A stretch of 64,000 bases of DNA, taken from NCBI GenBank assembly GCA_001542995.1, contig LFLA01000014.1:62001-126000 (forward strand), written 5' to 3'. Shown piece after piece: positions 46,785 through 55,069 of this stretch. Position 1 is the first letter of the stretch, and each line of letters opens with the position of its first letter. A program made the translations under genes and the position numbers. The notes under the pieces were generated by a model, which was not told where the DNA came from, ran no database searches, and saw only the letters and a list, made by a program, of their open reading frames with translations. This DNA is from Nitrospina sp. LS_NOB. Its GTDB lineage: Bacteria > Nitrospinota > Nitrospinia > Nitrospinales > VA-1.

Positions 46785-47078
46785 AAGTGCTTCCAGAAAC
46801 GAGCCCTGCTTTCGGACTGGCGACTCCTAAAATTTTTCATTGTCAAAGAGTCTCCTTAATATTATAGCCTTTATCCCAAGCCCATTTTCTCTACAAAACA
46901 GTCCATGAACCCGGCAGCCCCCTATTTCTCTGAAAGAATTTTCACAAATAGGCGGTTCTGGCTTGCGTTCCGGGCCAAGCTGAGATAGCTTCTCTACTTT
47001 ACCCATTGCTAAAATGTAAGATATCGAATTATTAGAGGCACCCTTTAAAGCATCTTTGATCGTTTCAGGAAGGATTCA

Positions 47079-48632
47079 ATGGCTGATTTCACACGCGAAG
47101 AAGTTGAAGAGAAGTTGGAAGAATACTCCGAACTGCTTGCATCCCGAGAAGAGGAAGACGAGTTCATAGATGATGAACCCGATGAAGAAAATGAAGAAGC
47201 TGTTAGTGAGGAAGAGGAAGGTTCTGACCAAGAGGAAGGTTCTGACCAAGAGGAAGGTTCTGACCAAGAGGAAGATCCCGACTCAGATGATAATCAGGAA
47301 GATGAAGTCATCAAGGAAGAAGAACCAGGTTTGGAAACTATTTTTGAGGAAAAGGACCTGTCCGGACTGGATCTCTCGGGACTTAATTTCCTCGGCATCA
47401 GTCTGAAAAAAGCCAATTTAAAAAATACCAATTTATCCGAATGTACGCTCGCAGAATCGAATTTGGACCAGGCTAATCTGGATCAGGCCAACCTCAGCGA
47501 CGCAGATTTGGAAAATATAAGTTGCCTGGAAGGCGTGATGACCCGTGCCAATATGGAAGCTGCAAACTTTCAAGGCGCCAAACTTCTGGGAACCGATTTT
47601 ACCAAATCCAATCTGGAAAGGGCAAATTTCAGAAGGTCCAAATCCATGGAAACCAAGCTGGTCCAATGCAATCTTCATGATACCGATTTCAGCAACTCTG
47701 ATTTCTCGCGGGCAAACCTGAAGGAAGCTAAAATAACAGATAGCGACCTGAGCCGGGCCCGGTTCAATGGTGCTGACTTTGAGGGAACCGATTTCACCGA
47801 TTCCAGGCTGAGTATGGGAGTCTTTTTTGAGGCAAACTTTAAAACCGCAAACCTCAATCGAGCCTTGATAAAAGGAGCGAAACTCGCGGGAGGAAATTTT
47901 TTCGGTGCCCAACTCACCCGCGCGGATATCACCGGAGCAGATCTCACCGGTGCCAGCTTTCACAACGCAGATTTGAGCCGCGCTAAACTAAATGGTGCCA
48001 TACTAAGAAGAACGGACCTTAAAGATTCGGATTTATCCGAAGCGGATTTAAATATCGCAGACCTGACAGGCGCTAACCTGGTTGGGACAAAATTGTCCGG
48101 TGCCAATTTAGACCGCATTAAATTGAACCAAGCCAAATTAAATGGCGCGCAATTGAGTGGAGCACGGATGACCAAGGCCAAATTAACGCAAGTTGATTTG
48201 ACCGGGGCAGATTTGAGTGGGGCCAACTTGACCGGGGCAGAATTAAATGAAGGTGTTCTGGAGGGGGCTGATCTCAGCAGGGCAAACCTGACGGAAGCGA
48301 TTTTGATAAATGCCAACTTGAAAAATGCTTTCCTGACCGGAGCTAATCTTCAAAAAGCAAATCTGGAAGGAGTCAATCTGGAAGGCGCAGACATGGCTGG
48401 AACTAAATTGAGAAAAGCCAATTTACAGAACGCAAACTTGAAGCAGGTAGATTTACGGCGGGCTGATTTGGAATTCGCCGACTTCTCCAAAGCAAAGCTA
48501 AACTCGGCAAATTTTACAGGGGCTAAAATGAGCGAAGGCCTGTTCATAGGAGCCGACCTGACAGGAACTAAAATGGACTCTGCCGATACCACGGACACCC
48601 AGTTTCAGGGAGCGATCGGATTAAAAATTTAA
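47079..48632 (+). CDS. large pentapeptide-repeat protein with acidic N-terminus
   Basis: 517 residues. An acidic region (1-85; long Glu/Asp runs and three perfect G-S-D-Q-E-E units) is followed by about 80 tandem A-(D/N)-L-x-x pentapeptides from residue 90 to the end, forming a right-handed beta-helix. The acidic head is unusual: pentapeptide proteins often mimic DNA, and acidic surface charge would strengthen that. No gyrase or resistance context is present, so function is open. Ribosome binding site CAGGAAGGA. Confidence 0.9.
   Translation: MADFTREEVEEKLEEYSELLASREEEDEFIDDEPDEENEEAVSEEEEGSDQEEGSDQEEGSDQEEDPDSDDNQEDEVIKEEEPGLETIFEEKDLSGLDLSGLNFLGISLKKANLKNTNLSECTLAESNLDQANLDQANLSDADLENISCLEGVMTRANMEAANFQGAKLLGTDFTKSNLERANFRRSKSMETKLVQCNLHDTDFSNSDFSRANLKEAKITDSDLSRARFNGADFEGTDFTDSRLSMGVFFEANFKTANLNRALIKGAKLAGGNFFGAQLTRADITGADLTGASFHNADLSRAKLNGAILRRTDLKDSDLSEADLNIADLTGANLVGTKLSGANLDRIKLNQAKLNGAQLSGARMTKAKLTQVDLTGADLSGANLTGAELNEGVLEGADLSRANLTEAILINANLKNAFLTGANLQKANLEGVNLEGADMAGTKLRKANLQNANLKQVDLRRADLEFADFSKAKLNSANFTGAKMSEGLFIGADLTGTKMDSADTTDTQFQGAIGLKI
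47214..47267 (+). repeat. three perfect 18-bp tandem repeats inside the pentapeptide gene
   Basis: GAGGAAGGTTCTGACCAA three times in a row, coding E-E-G-S-D-Q; a partial fourth unit follows. In-frame, so copy number could vary without breaking the gene. Confidence 0.9.
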
Positions 48633-48836
48633 CCCCCGACCCCAAAATATTCCCACCCTTATCGGTTATCCTAAATAAATAATCCTGCAGCGCAAATATT
48701 TCACTCAAAAATAATTCCAGAATTTTGTCAAAAATTTATATCTGAAATTAGCACAATTAGCTTTGACTCTTGGTCGAAAATCGTTTATTTCTAGGCTGTA
48801 CCTTTCGTTAGTTTTAAACAAACCCTACAAAAAGAT

Positions 48837-49223
48837 ATGTTCAAATCCATCCTGTTAGCCAGTTTATTCCTCTCAATGTCTCTAAGTTTTGCTTCTGCAA
48901 ATTCCCTGGAAAGATCCATGATTGAGGGAGTGGAATTTCTGGATGATGTCCCTGAAGTAGAATGGTACCGGGTGGATGGAAGGACCTTGATTATAGGGTG
49001 GAAAGGCATCCCTCACCTTTTTCCGCACACAAACCGGAAAGCTGCGGGACGAGCGGCCATAGCTACCGGAAAGGAAATCCATGTCTGGGCCGTCCGTCAT
49101 AATCAGAAAAAATGGACGGTGGGCAGCGGAAAATCTCATATCTGCTCTGTTTTAGCGAAAAATGGGCGGGTGAAAACCGATACCTGCCCTTTTTCACAAA
49201 AAACCCCCTCCTCTTCCAATTAA
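48837..49223 (+). CDS. small secreted hypothetical protein
   Basis: 128 residues with a clear signal peptide (cleavage near A-S-A, residue 21). The mature part has two cysteines (H-I-C-S-V ... D-T-C-P-F) that could form a disulfide. It includes W-Y-R-V-D-G-R-T-L-I-I-G-W-K-G and A-G-R-A-A-I-A-T-G-K. No family recognised. Ribosome binding site weak (AAAAAGAT). Confidence 0.6.
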   Translation: MFKSILLASLFLSMSLSFASANSLERSMIEGVEFLDDVPEVEWYRVDGRTLIIGWKGIPHLFPHTNRKAAGRAAIATGKEIHVWAVRHNQKKWTVGSGKSHICSVLAKNGRVKTDTCPFSQKTPSSSN

Positions 49224-49333
49224 CCTCCTTAATTTTTTATAATTATTTTATTATTCTTCCCTGATTTTTTAAGACTTCGGGAGATATTTTGCATCTAAAA
49301 TAGGGTATCTATAAATAATGGATCACAAAAAAA

Positions 49334-49501
49334 ATGAAAACCCACTCCTTTTACCATGATGGACGTTCCAGAATGAGAGCCCGGCCCCTCACTCTTAAAG
49401 AGGTGCTCCGTTTAAGAGACGGAATAGAAATCCCCAGAACCCTGCCCTACCAGATACTAAAAACTGCCAACAATGAAAAAATTCTACTCGCCTTAAACTA
49501 A
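49334..49501 (+). CDS. small basic hypothetical ORF, 55 aa
   Basis: ATG followed by 55 codons (R-S-R-M-R-A-R-P-L-T-L-K-E-V-L-R-L-R-D-G). No clear ribosome binding site. Composition is basic and the central segment looks structured. The evidence is only an uninterrupted frame in an otherwise empty stretch. Confidence 0.3.
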   Translation: MKTHSFYHDGRSRMRARPLTLKEVLRLRDGIEIPRTLPYQILKTANNEKILLALN

Positions 49502-49562
49502 AGCTCTATTCCCTTGAATACCCACAAACCAAATGCTCACTGACATCTGAAAACCCCGACCC

Positions 49563-49769
49563 ATGGAAAAACTGGAAGCTGTGCAGAAAGTGTTGCGATT
49601 CAGCAATTCCATAAGGGAATGGTGTGAAGGTGACCATGCCGTCTATTTTGATGATTTTGACGAACAAAACGTAGACGACTATGACCCGGGAGGATATGGG
49701 GATATCGCCGATGAAATTATAGAACGTGGAATCGCAGAAAACCTTCTAGAAGAAGATGAGGTGGATTGA
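49563..49769 (+). CDS. small acidic hypothetical protein
   Basis: 68 residues, very acidic (F-D-D-F-D-E-Q-N-V-D-D-Y-D) with a likely N-terminal helix and a C-terminal E-E-D-E-V-D. No ribosome binding site consensus. No family recognised. Confidence 0.4.
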   Translation: MEKLEAVQKVLRFSNSIREWCEGDHAVYFDDFDEQNVDDYDPGGYGDIADEIIERGIAENLLEEDEVD

Positions 49770-49975
49770 CCGCCGGCGGATAAGTGCGCACTTCTTTTTT
49801 CTGCATTTCCGGCACAGCAGAATTTAATGCCCGCAAATCGAAGACCGGAAAAGCCCGCATTGGCTTTTTCCGCCTACCCAAAAATCTTCAGCCATTAAAA
49901 AAATTTTCCGCAAAAATTATCTCTCCATCCTACGCAAAACTTAACAGAATTGTAACAGTTGAAGTGGAATAACGA

Positions 49976-51022
49976 ATGACCTTTAATCCATCTTCGACTA
50001 CAATTATTAGCATGAATGTATCTTTTCAAAGCAAGAAAGCATTGGTTGTTGATAACTCGTCAATCATCACCAAGATCATCAAAAATTTCCCGACCCAGTC
50101 TGGTTTTGAAAAGAGCAATATTTTTGTCGCCCATGACAGGAATCAGGCCCTGATGATGTTCAAACTGGAGAAGTTTGACCTGATCACTTCAGGCATACAC
50201 CTCAAAGGCTCCACCGGAATTGACCTGCTCAAGGAAATTCGCGAAAAAAATAATGCCACGCAAAAGAGAATTCCTTTTTTAATTATCAGTTCCGAAAAAC
50301 AGGAAACATATCAGGAAAAAATGGACGAGCACCAGGCCACTGATTATTTAAGAAAACCTTTCAACCAGGACCAGTTCGAACAAGCGGTTCTCAGCATTTT
50401 GAACTTAACCGGTCAACCAGAACCTGCGACCACTGGGTCTTCAGAGCCGCCCCCAACTCAAAACTCTCAATGGGAAGAGTCCCCTGTTGAAATTCCCTCA
50501 TCAATTATTGAAGCATTTACCACCAGCACGATTGAAGCCATGGAACAGTATATGGCTGAAGCGACTCCAGATAGTTCAATAAGCCCTGTTGAGTTAAAAG
50601 GGTATTTCAGTGCATAGGTGGATCTTGTGGATTCTGAAAAACGAATCAAAATAACTATGATTCTGAATTTCCCCAAAAAGGCAGCTTGCGATATTTATGA
50701 AGGAATATTTGGGGAAGTTGATATAGAACAAGTTTGTGGCGTGGTTCAAGAATTAGCAAACATTATTGGCGGCATAGTCAAACCCGAAATTTCGCCATTT
50801 TCCAGGGAAATCGCGCAGTTAATCCCTGAGGCAAAAGATCTACCGGGAGAAATCAATCTGACATGGGATCTTGGTCTTCCAGAATCCAAGATGGGGGAAG
50901 ACCATTCTATAGATATAGAAGTCAATGGAATGCCTAAGTTTCACGTTCCATTTCAAATCAAGGACGAAACCTTTCATCTGGTTGTATTGATACAAATGGT
51001 TGTATTGATACAAAAGTTTTGA
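49976..51022 (+). pseudogene. receiver-CheX fusion interrupted by in-frame TAG
   Basis: The first part (49976 or ATG 50012 to 50617) is a receiver-like domain: A-L-V-V-D-N at the acidic site, but strand 3 reads L-I-T-S-G-I-H, so the phosphoacceptor Asp is absent; K-P-F is kept. It then starts a CheX/CheC-type phosphatase domain. A TAG at 50615-50617 interrupts this domain. The same frame continues at once with V-D-L-V-D-S-E-K-R through to 51022, including Q-E-L-A-N-I-I-G-G, the CheX E-x-x-N active motif. It may be decay, error or readthrough. The C-terminus carries an 18-bp tandem duplication. Confidence 0.75.
50979..51014 (+). repeat. 18-bp tandem duplication at the end of the CheX gene
   Basis: TGGTTGTATTGATACAAA occurs twice back to back. 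Each unit holds the palindrome TTGTATTGATACAA. It adds six residues before the stop. Confidence 0.9.
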
Positions 51023-51322
51023 TGCTGCTTGTGGCAAAATATAAGGCCCGAGTAGCTTTGGCAAGCTTCGCACATCCATGCTCCCATTTAAAAATCCGCT
51101 GCAATGGGCATTCAGAACAAGTTATCAAGCAAAATCTTTTATATCAATGTGTTATGCAACCATCTCTCTTAAAAAAGCCCGAATCTGTGTAAGGGTTTTC
51201 CATGAAATCCGAAAAAAATTTTAATATATAAAAGATTTTATATAGAATAGTTCAACAAAGATGGATTCAAAATAGCATGCCCCGGCAAGGACTGCTGCAT
51301 AGTAATTCTCAGGAGATAGATA
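51023..51322. other. gene-less stretch upstream of arsM
   Basis: 300 bp, A+T-rich, no ORF. It includes a 20-bp palindrome (listed separately), ending with AGGAGATAGATA, the ribosome binding site of arsM. Confidence 0.6.
51225..51244. promoter_or_regulatory. TATATAAAA-GA-TTTTATATA palindrome, possible operator
   Basis: Perfect 9-bp arms with a 2-bp centre, ending 79 bp before the arsM start. The position and dyad suit a repressor site, but pure A/T palindromes also occur by chance in A+T-rich DNA. No arsR gene is seen in the window. Confidence 0.35.
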
Positions 51323-52381
51323 GTGAATAACCGCTCCAAAATTCTTCAAGACGTTCAAAACTATTACGGAAAAATTCTTAAAACCAAAAATGACCTTCAG
51401 ACCAGCGCCTGTTGTGCGGCAGACACAATGCCTGCCTACCTGCGTCCTTACTTGAAAAATATACATGAGGAAGTGCAATCCAGATTTTATGGTTGCGCTT
51501 CCACGTTCCCTTTAAGCCTTCGTGGAAAAACCGTAGTAGATCTCGGTTGCGGTTCCGGACGCGATTGCTACCTGCTGGCTCAGTTAGTAGGCCCTGATGG
51601 CATGGTCATCGGCATCGACATGACCGATGAACAACTGGCGGTTGCAAGAAAACATATTGATTTTCATACGCAAAACTTTAACATGGAAAAACCTAACGTC
51701 GATTTTCGCAAAGGCTGGATTGAAGACCTCACTTCGGCAAACTTGGAGGACAATTCCGTAGATGTAATTATCTCCAACTGCGTGATCAACCTGTCTCCCG
51801 ATAAGGAAAGTGTATTTCGTGAAATTTTCCGGGTTCTCAAACCCGGCGGAGAGCTGTATCTTTCAGACATTTTTTCCGGACGACGGGTGCCGGAACCCTT
51901 GACCACGGACCCGATTTTACTCGGCGAATGCCTGGGCGGTGCCCTATACATGGAAGACTTCAGGCGTATGTTGAGAAACGCAGGTTCTCTCGATTACCGG
52001 GTGGTTTCCAAAAATCCGCTCACTCTCAACAACGAGGACATCCAGCGCAAGGTCGGCATGATCGATTTTTTTTCCATGACCGTGCGTAGCTTTAAATGCG
52101 AGTTCGAAGACATTTGCGAAAACTTCGGCCATGTCGCCTACTATAAAGGCAGCATTCCCGAATTCCCGCACGGGTTCACCCTTGATGACCATCATTATTT
52201 TCAGACCGGAATTCCCGTACCGGTTTGCGGCAATACCAGCAAGATGCTGAGTGAAACCCGGTTCGGCGAGCATTTTAATGTCGTTGGAGATTTCTCCACC
52301 CACTACGGACCTTTTGACTGCAATACACCCCAGCCTCAAGAAGGCATCTCCTCCGCCAACGGCAACGGTGCCTGCTGCTAA
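51323..52381 (+). CDS. arsM: arsenite S-adenosylmethionine methyltransferase
   Basis: 352 residues, GTG start with AGGAG seven bases upstream. SAM-binding V-V-D-L-G-C-G-S-G-R-D. The three As(III)-binding cysteine positions known in ArsM are visible: T-S-A-C-C (C30/31), I-S-N-C-V-I-N-L and L-G-E-C-L-G-G-A-L. The C-terminus ends in G-A-C-C. The enzyme methylates arsenite to volatile or less toxic forms. It is a stand-alone gene, not in an ars operon, as often found for arsM. Confidence 0.93.
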   Translation: MNNRSKILQDVQNYYGKILKTKNDLQTSACCAADTMPAYLRPYLKNIHEEVQSRFYGCASTFPLSLRGKTVVDLGCGSGRDCYLLAQLVGPDGMVIGIDMTDEQLAVARKHIDFHTQNFNMEKPNVDFRKGWIEDLTSANLEDNSVDVIISNCVINLSPDKESVFREIFRVLKPGGELYLSDIFSGRRVPEPLTTDPILLGECLGGALYMEDFRRMLRNAGSLDYRVVSKNPLTLNNEDIQRKVGMIDFFSMTVRSFKCEFEDICENFGHVAYYKGSIPEFPHGFTLDDHHYFQTGIPVPVCGNTSKMLSETRFGEHFNVVGDFSTHYGPFDCNTPQPQEGISSANGNGACC

Positions 52382-52495
52382 CCCGGCGAGCCGCCGGTGG
52401 CTGTAATAATTCCATCATCGACTTCATGCCCCGTAGGGGTAAAATAGCAATAACTCTCTCTGGCTGATAAAAAATTTTCTCGGCTTATTAAAGAG
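52382..52495. repeat. composite dispersed repeat filling a convergent gap
   Basis: 114 bp between arsM (stop 52379-52381) and the TPR gene (stop 52496-52498). In order: CCGGCGAGCCGCCGGTGGC, ATGCCCCGTAGGGGTA (as at 34421), TAGCAATAACTC and TCTCGGCTTATTAAAGAG (as at 23047 and 34707). It links several repeat motifs into one module. Confidence 0.7.
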
Positions 52496-52771
52496 TTATC
52501 GGGGTATGTCACATTCCTGCGGATTTAAGTCGTAGTTTTTATAAAGCTCACGCAAGCGCTTGCGAACCGTGATGCTGTTTTCAGAATCCTTTTTCTCCTC
52601 CCAAATCTGTTGCGCCTTGCGGGCCGCCAGAATCGCCTTGCGCCCTTCATTCAAACCGTCAAAAGCCTTGCTCATATTGAAATAGGCGTTGGCATCCTGC
52701 GGATTTTTTTTCACCGCTTTCTTATATTCCACCAGGCCTTTCTCATAGATCGCTTTCACCACAACCCCCAA
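52496..52771 (-). CDS. small tetratricopeptide-repeat protein
   Basis: 91 residues, one to two TPR-like motifs (Y-K-K-A-V-K-K-N-P-Q-D-A-N-A-Y-F-N-M-S-K-A). Start GTG or TTG; not fixed by a clear ribosome binding site. Probably a protein-interaction helper. Its stop codon abuts a dispersed repeat. Confidence 0.55.
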   Translation of the reverse strand: MGVVVKAIYEKGLVEYKKAVKKNPQDANAYFNMSKAFDGLNEGRKAILAARKAQQIWEEKKDSENSITVRKRLRELYKNYDLNPQECDIPR

Positions 52772-52920
52772 ACAGACGATTAATCTCCACTACAAAATAA
52801 AACTCCCCATCTTTCCTGTCAACCCCGGCAGAGAGGTGAAAATTTCATCAGGCTTTACGTCAACATATCGCGCATGTATCCTGGTTTATATTTTTCTAAG
52901 AAATTAAAGAGGATGGGGAA

Positions 52921-53187
52921 ATGGCAAGCCAGATCATCGATATTCTATGCGGTCAGTGCGGGACTTTTATGCTTCGATACCAGAAAAAAGGATCGGGACA
53001 GTTGATAAAAATTTATATCGACCGGATCGTCGAACCGGATTCTCTTGCGCGGTTAAAATCCATCACCAGCAAATCAAATCTCCCTCCATTAGCCTGCATA
53101 GAATGTGGCAACCGGATAGGACTGGCCCAGGAAGGAGGAACTTACCGAATGATAAAAGGATCGTTCAGAAGAAAAGGCGTGAAATAA
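52921..53187 (+). CDS. small zinc-ribbon-like protein
   Basis: 88 residues with C-G-Q-C (10-13) and C-I-E-C-G (near 60), a two-knuckle pattern typical of zinc ribbons, and a basic tail. Strong ribosome binding site AGAGGATGGGGA. Convergent with the CDP-alcohol transferase gene, 25 bp apart. No family recognised. Confidence 0.6.
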   Translation: MASQIIDILCGQCGTFMLRYQKKGSGQLIKIYIDRIVEPDSLARLKSITSKSNLPPLACIECGNRIGLAQEGGTYRMIKGSFRRKGVK

Positions 53188-53212
53188 ACGGGCAACCTGC
53201 ACTTTTTAAAAT

Positions 53213-54058
53213 TCAAATTCTTCGGACAAAATAATGGTGCGCCATTAAAGTTAAAAAATATTGAACAGCCATAACCCAGGCAAAAGAGACCAAACTGGTT
53301 GAAAGGATTCCAAGAACAGCGAACAGGGCAAGCAGAAAAAGTGGGAGGTCAAGCCCATTCCAACGCCAAAGCAGCAGCAGGATTTTTATTTTCTCGTAGC
53401 AGGCTTGGCGTTGCTCAAAGGTCAAGTCCAGTTGCAGGTCTTGATCCCGAGCTTCCACAAGACGCAAAAAACTCCATTGGCCCCGAAAAAATAATTGCTG
53501 CGCCTGCATATAATAAAAATAAAGCACCAGCACCCCCGACATTTTAGTCCGAAGCTTTTGGCGGGTATTTTGAATTTCTCGTTCCATACCATCATAGCCA
53601 TGTAATAGTAAAGTGACCAGACTCTGCTTGCAATAATCGTAAGAAATGGCCCGCACAATAATCAGTCCCGCAATGATTTTCAGGACTTGTCCGTGTTCTG
53701 GAAAACCTTTGATGAGCCCAACCATCACCGCAAGGTAGGCAAAATAACCGGCGATGCCATCAATCAACCTGCCCCATTCGCTGGCCATGCCCTTGGCCCT
53801 GGCCAACTGCCCGTCTACGCAATCCAGCACCAAAGTGACTTCCAGTAAAATTCCTCCCAGAATCATGGATGCCGGACTGGCAAAGCTGAATGCGTAACCG
53901 GAAGCAAACCCCACCAGAACAGAAAAATAAGTCACCTGATTTGGGGTCACTGGAGTGTCCTTCAAAAAAGCCACAATCTGCTTCGCAATCGGATCTTGAA
54001 TATAACGATTGACCGGCTCCACCAGATCTATGGGTGCGCGGCCCGATGTATCACTCAT
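53213..54058 (-). CDS. CDP-alcohol phosphatidyltransferase family protein
   Basis: 281 residues, about six transmembrane helices. The family signature reads D-C-V-D-G-Q-L-A-R ... G-R-L-I-D-G-I-A-G. Three of the four metal/base aspartates are present; the last position, normally Asp (D-x-x-x-D), is Gly here. Family members move a phospho-alcohol from CDP-diacylglycerol or a CDP-alcohol onto an acceptor. As the last gene of the sphingolipid-like operon it might add a phospho head group to ceramide (inference). The missing aspartate lowers confidence in standard activity. It starts 3 bp after the SDR stop. Confidence 0.8.
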   Translation of the reverse strand: MSDTSGRAPIDLVEPVNRYIQDPIAKQIVAFLKDTPVTPNQVTYFSVLVGFASGYAFSFASPASMILGGILLEVTLVLDCVDGQLARAKGMASEWGRLIDGIAGYFAYLAVMVGLIKGFPEHGQVLKIIAGLIIVRAISYDYCKQSLVTLLLHGYDGMEREIQNTRQKLRTKMSGVLVLYFYYMQAQQLFFRGQWSFLRLVEARDQDLQLDLTFEQRQACYEKIKILLLLWRWNGLDLPLFLLALFAVLGILSTSLVSFAWVMAVQYFLTLMAHHYFVRRI

Positions 54059-54061
54059 ATC

Positions 54062-55069
54062 CTATAACCATTTTTCCTGTTGATACCAGTTGATCGTCTC
54101 GGTCAGTCCTCGGTTCAATTCATACTGAGGTTCAAAGTCAAACGCTTTAAAAAACTTTGCCGGTGACGCAGACCATGAACTTTGCCGGATATCAATCATC
54201 CTCTGCCGATCAAACAACGCGGGCTTGGAACTGAAGCAAGCCAAAACCTCAAAGAACAAAGCTACCGGAATCAACATCCCTTCAGGAACTTTCAGGATTT
54301 TCATCCTAACATTCATTATACGTGCACACTCTTTTGCGACCTGCTCCCAGGCGTGAACATGGCCGTCTGTAACAAAATAGCTACGGCCTTCCTGTTTGGA
54401 GGGGTGGCAAGCTTGGAGCATTGCCTGAACCAGATCGGCAACATAAATCAGAGAAAGTTCTTTGCCCGCCCGGCCAATCTGCAGCCCCCATCCTTTCTGG
54501 ATCAATTTGATGAAAGTAAAAAAGTTTTCTTCCCGGGGACCATACACCACCGGAGGGCGTATAACGGTAACAGGCAGTGACCCCGAGTACTGCAAAGCAA
54601 TTTCTTCCCCCGCAAGTTTTGATTGCCCGTAAAAAGTCACAGGCTTGCAAGGGGTGGTTTCATCAACGAGATTGCCCTGGGGGCTGGGGCCGGTTGCCGC
54701 CAGACTGCTAAGATGAATAATGCTTTTGATCCGGCCTCCACGCTTCTGGCATTGCTCATACAAGTTTGAGCAGGCAGTGGCATTAACTTGAAAATAGCCG
54801 GAACGGGATTTTGCCTTGGTCAGTCCTGCACAGTGGAAAATGTAGTCCAACTCCTCCAAAGGGGGGATTACAAAATCCGGTCGCGCCAGATCCACCCTGT
54901 GAAGATGAACCCTCGAAGCATCCAGCCATTTGAGGTCAGAGGATTCCCTCACCAGTCCATGAACCGTGCAACCAGAGGCCAAAAGCTGGTCTACCAGATG
55001 ACTGCCGATGAAACCATTCGCGCCCGTAACCAGAGCCGTGGCCCCTTTAAGATGTGATGAGGCGTTCAT
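54062..55069 (-). CDS. extended SDR (NAD-dependent epimerase/dehydratase), CerR-like candidate
   Basis: 335 residues. NAD(P) motif T-G-A-N-G-F-I-G-S-H; active-site Y-G-Q-S-K (Y-x-x-x-K); H-L-S-S-L-A-A-T-G with the catalytic serine/threonine region; R-P-P-V-V-Y-G-P-R. In bacterial ceramide synthesis the third enzyme, CerR, is an SDR of this type, reducing the 3-keto group. The position between GNAT and head-group gene supports that role by analogy. It overlaps the GNAT gene by 23 bp, so they are translationally coupled. Confidence 0.8.
   Translation of the reverse strand: MNASSHLKGATALVTGANGFIGSHLVDQLLASGCTVHGLVRESSDLKWLDASRVHLHRVDLARPDFVIPPLEELDYIFHCAGLTKAKSRSGYFQVNATACSNLYEQCQKRGGRIKSIIHLSSLAATGPSPQGNLVDETTPCKPVTFYGQSKLAGEEIALQYSGSLPVTVIRPPVVYGPREENFFTFIKLIQKGWGLQIGRAGKELSLIYVADLVQAMLQACHPSKQEGRSYFVTDGHVHAWEQVAKECARIMNVRMKILKVPEGMLIPVALFFEVLACFSSKPALFDRQRMIDIRQSSWSASPAKFFKAFDFEPQYELNRGLTETINWYQQEKWL

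Noticed and set aside
49784-49972. 62-codon GTG frame between the acidic protein and the receiver gene
   Set aside because: No ribosome binding site, basic random-like composition, weak start.
50615-50617. TAG as pyrrolysine codon
   Set aside because: Other genes here use TAG as a normal stop (nfu, the cNMP kinase, MBL), and no Pyl genes are visible.
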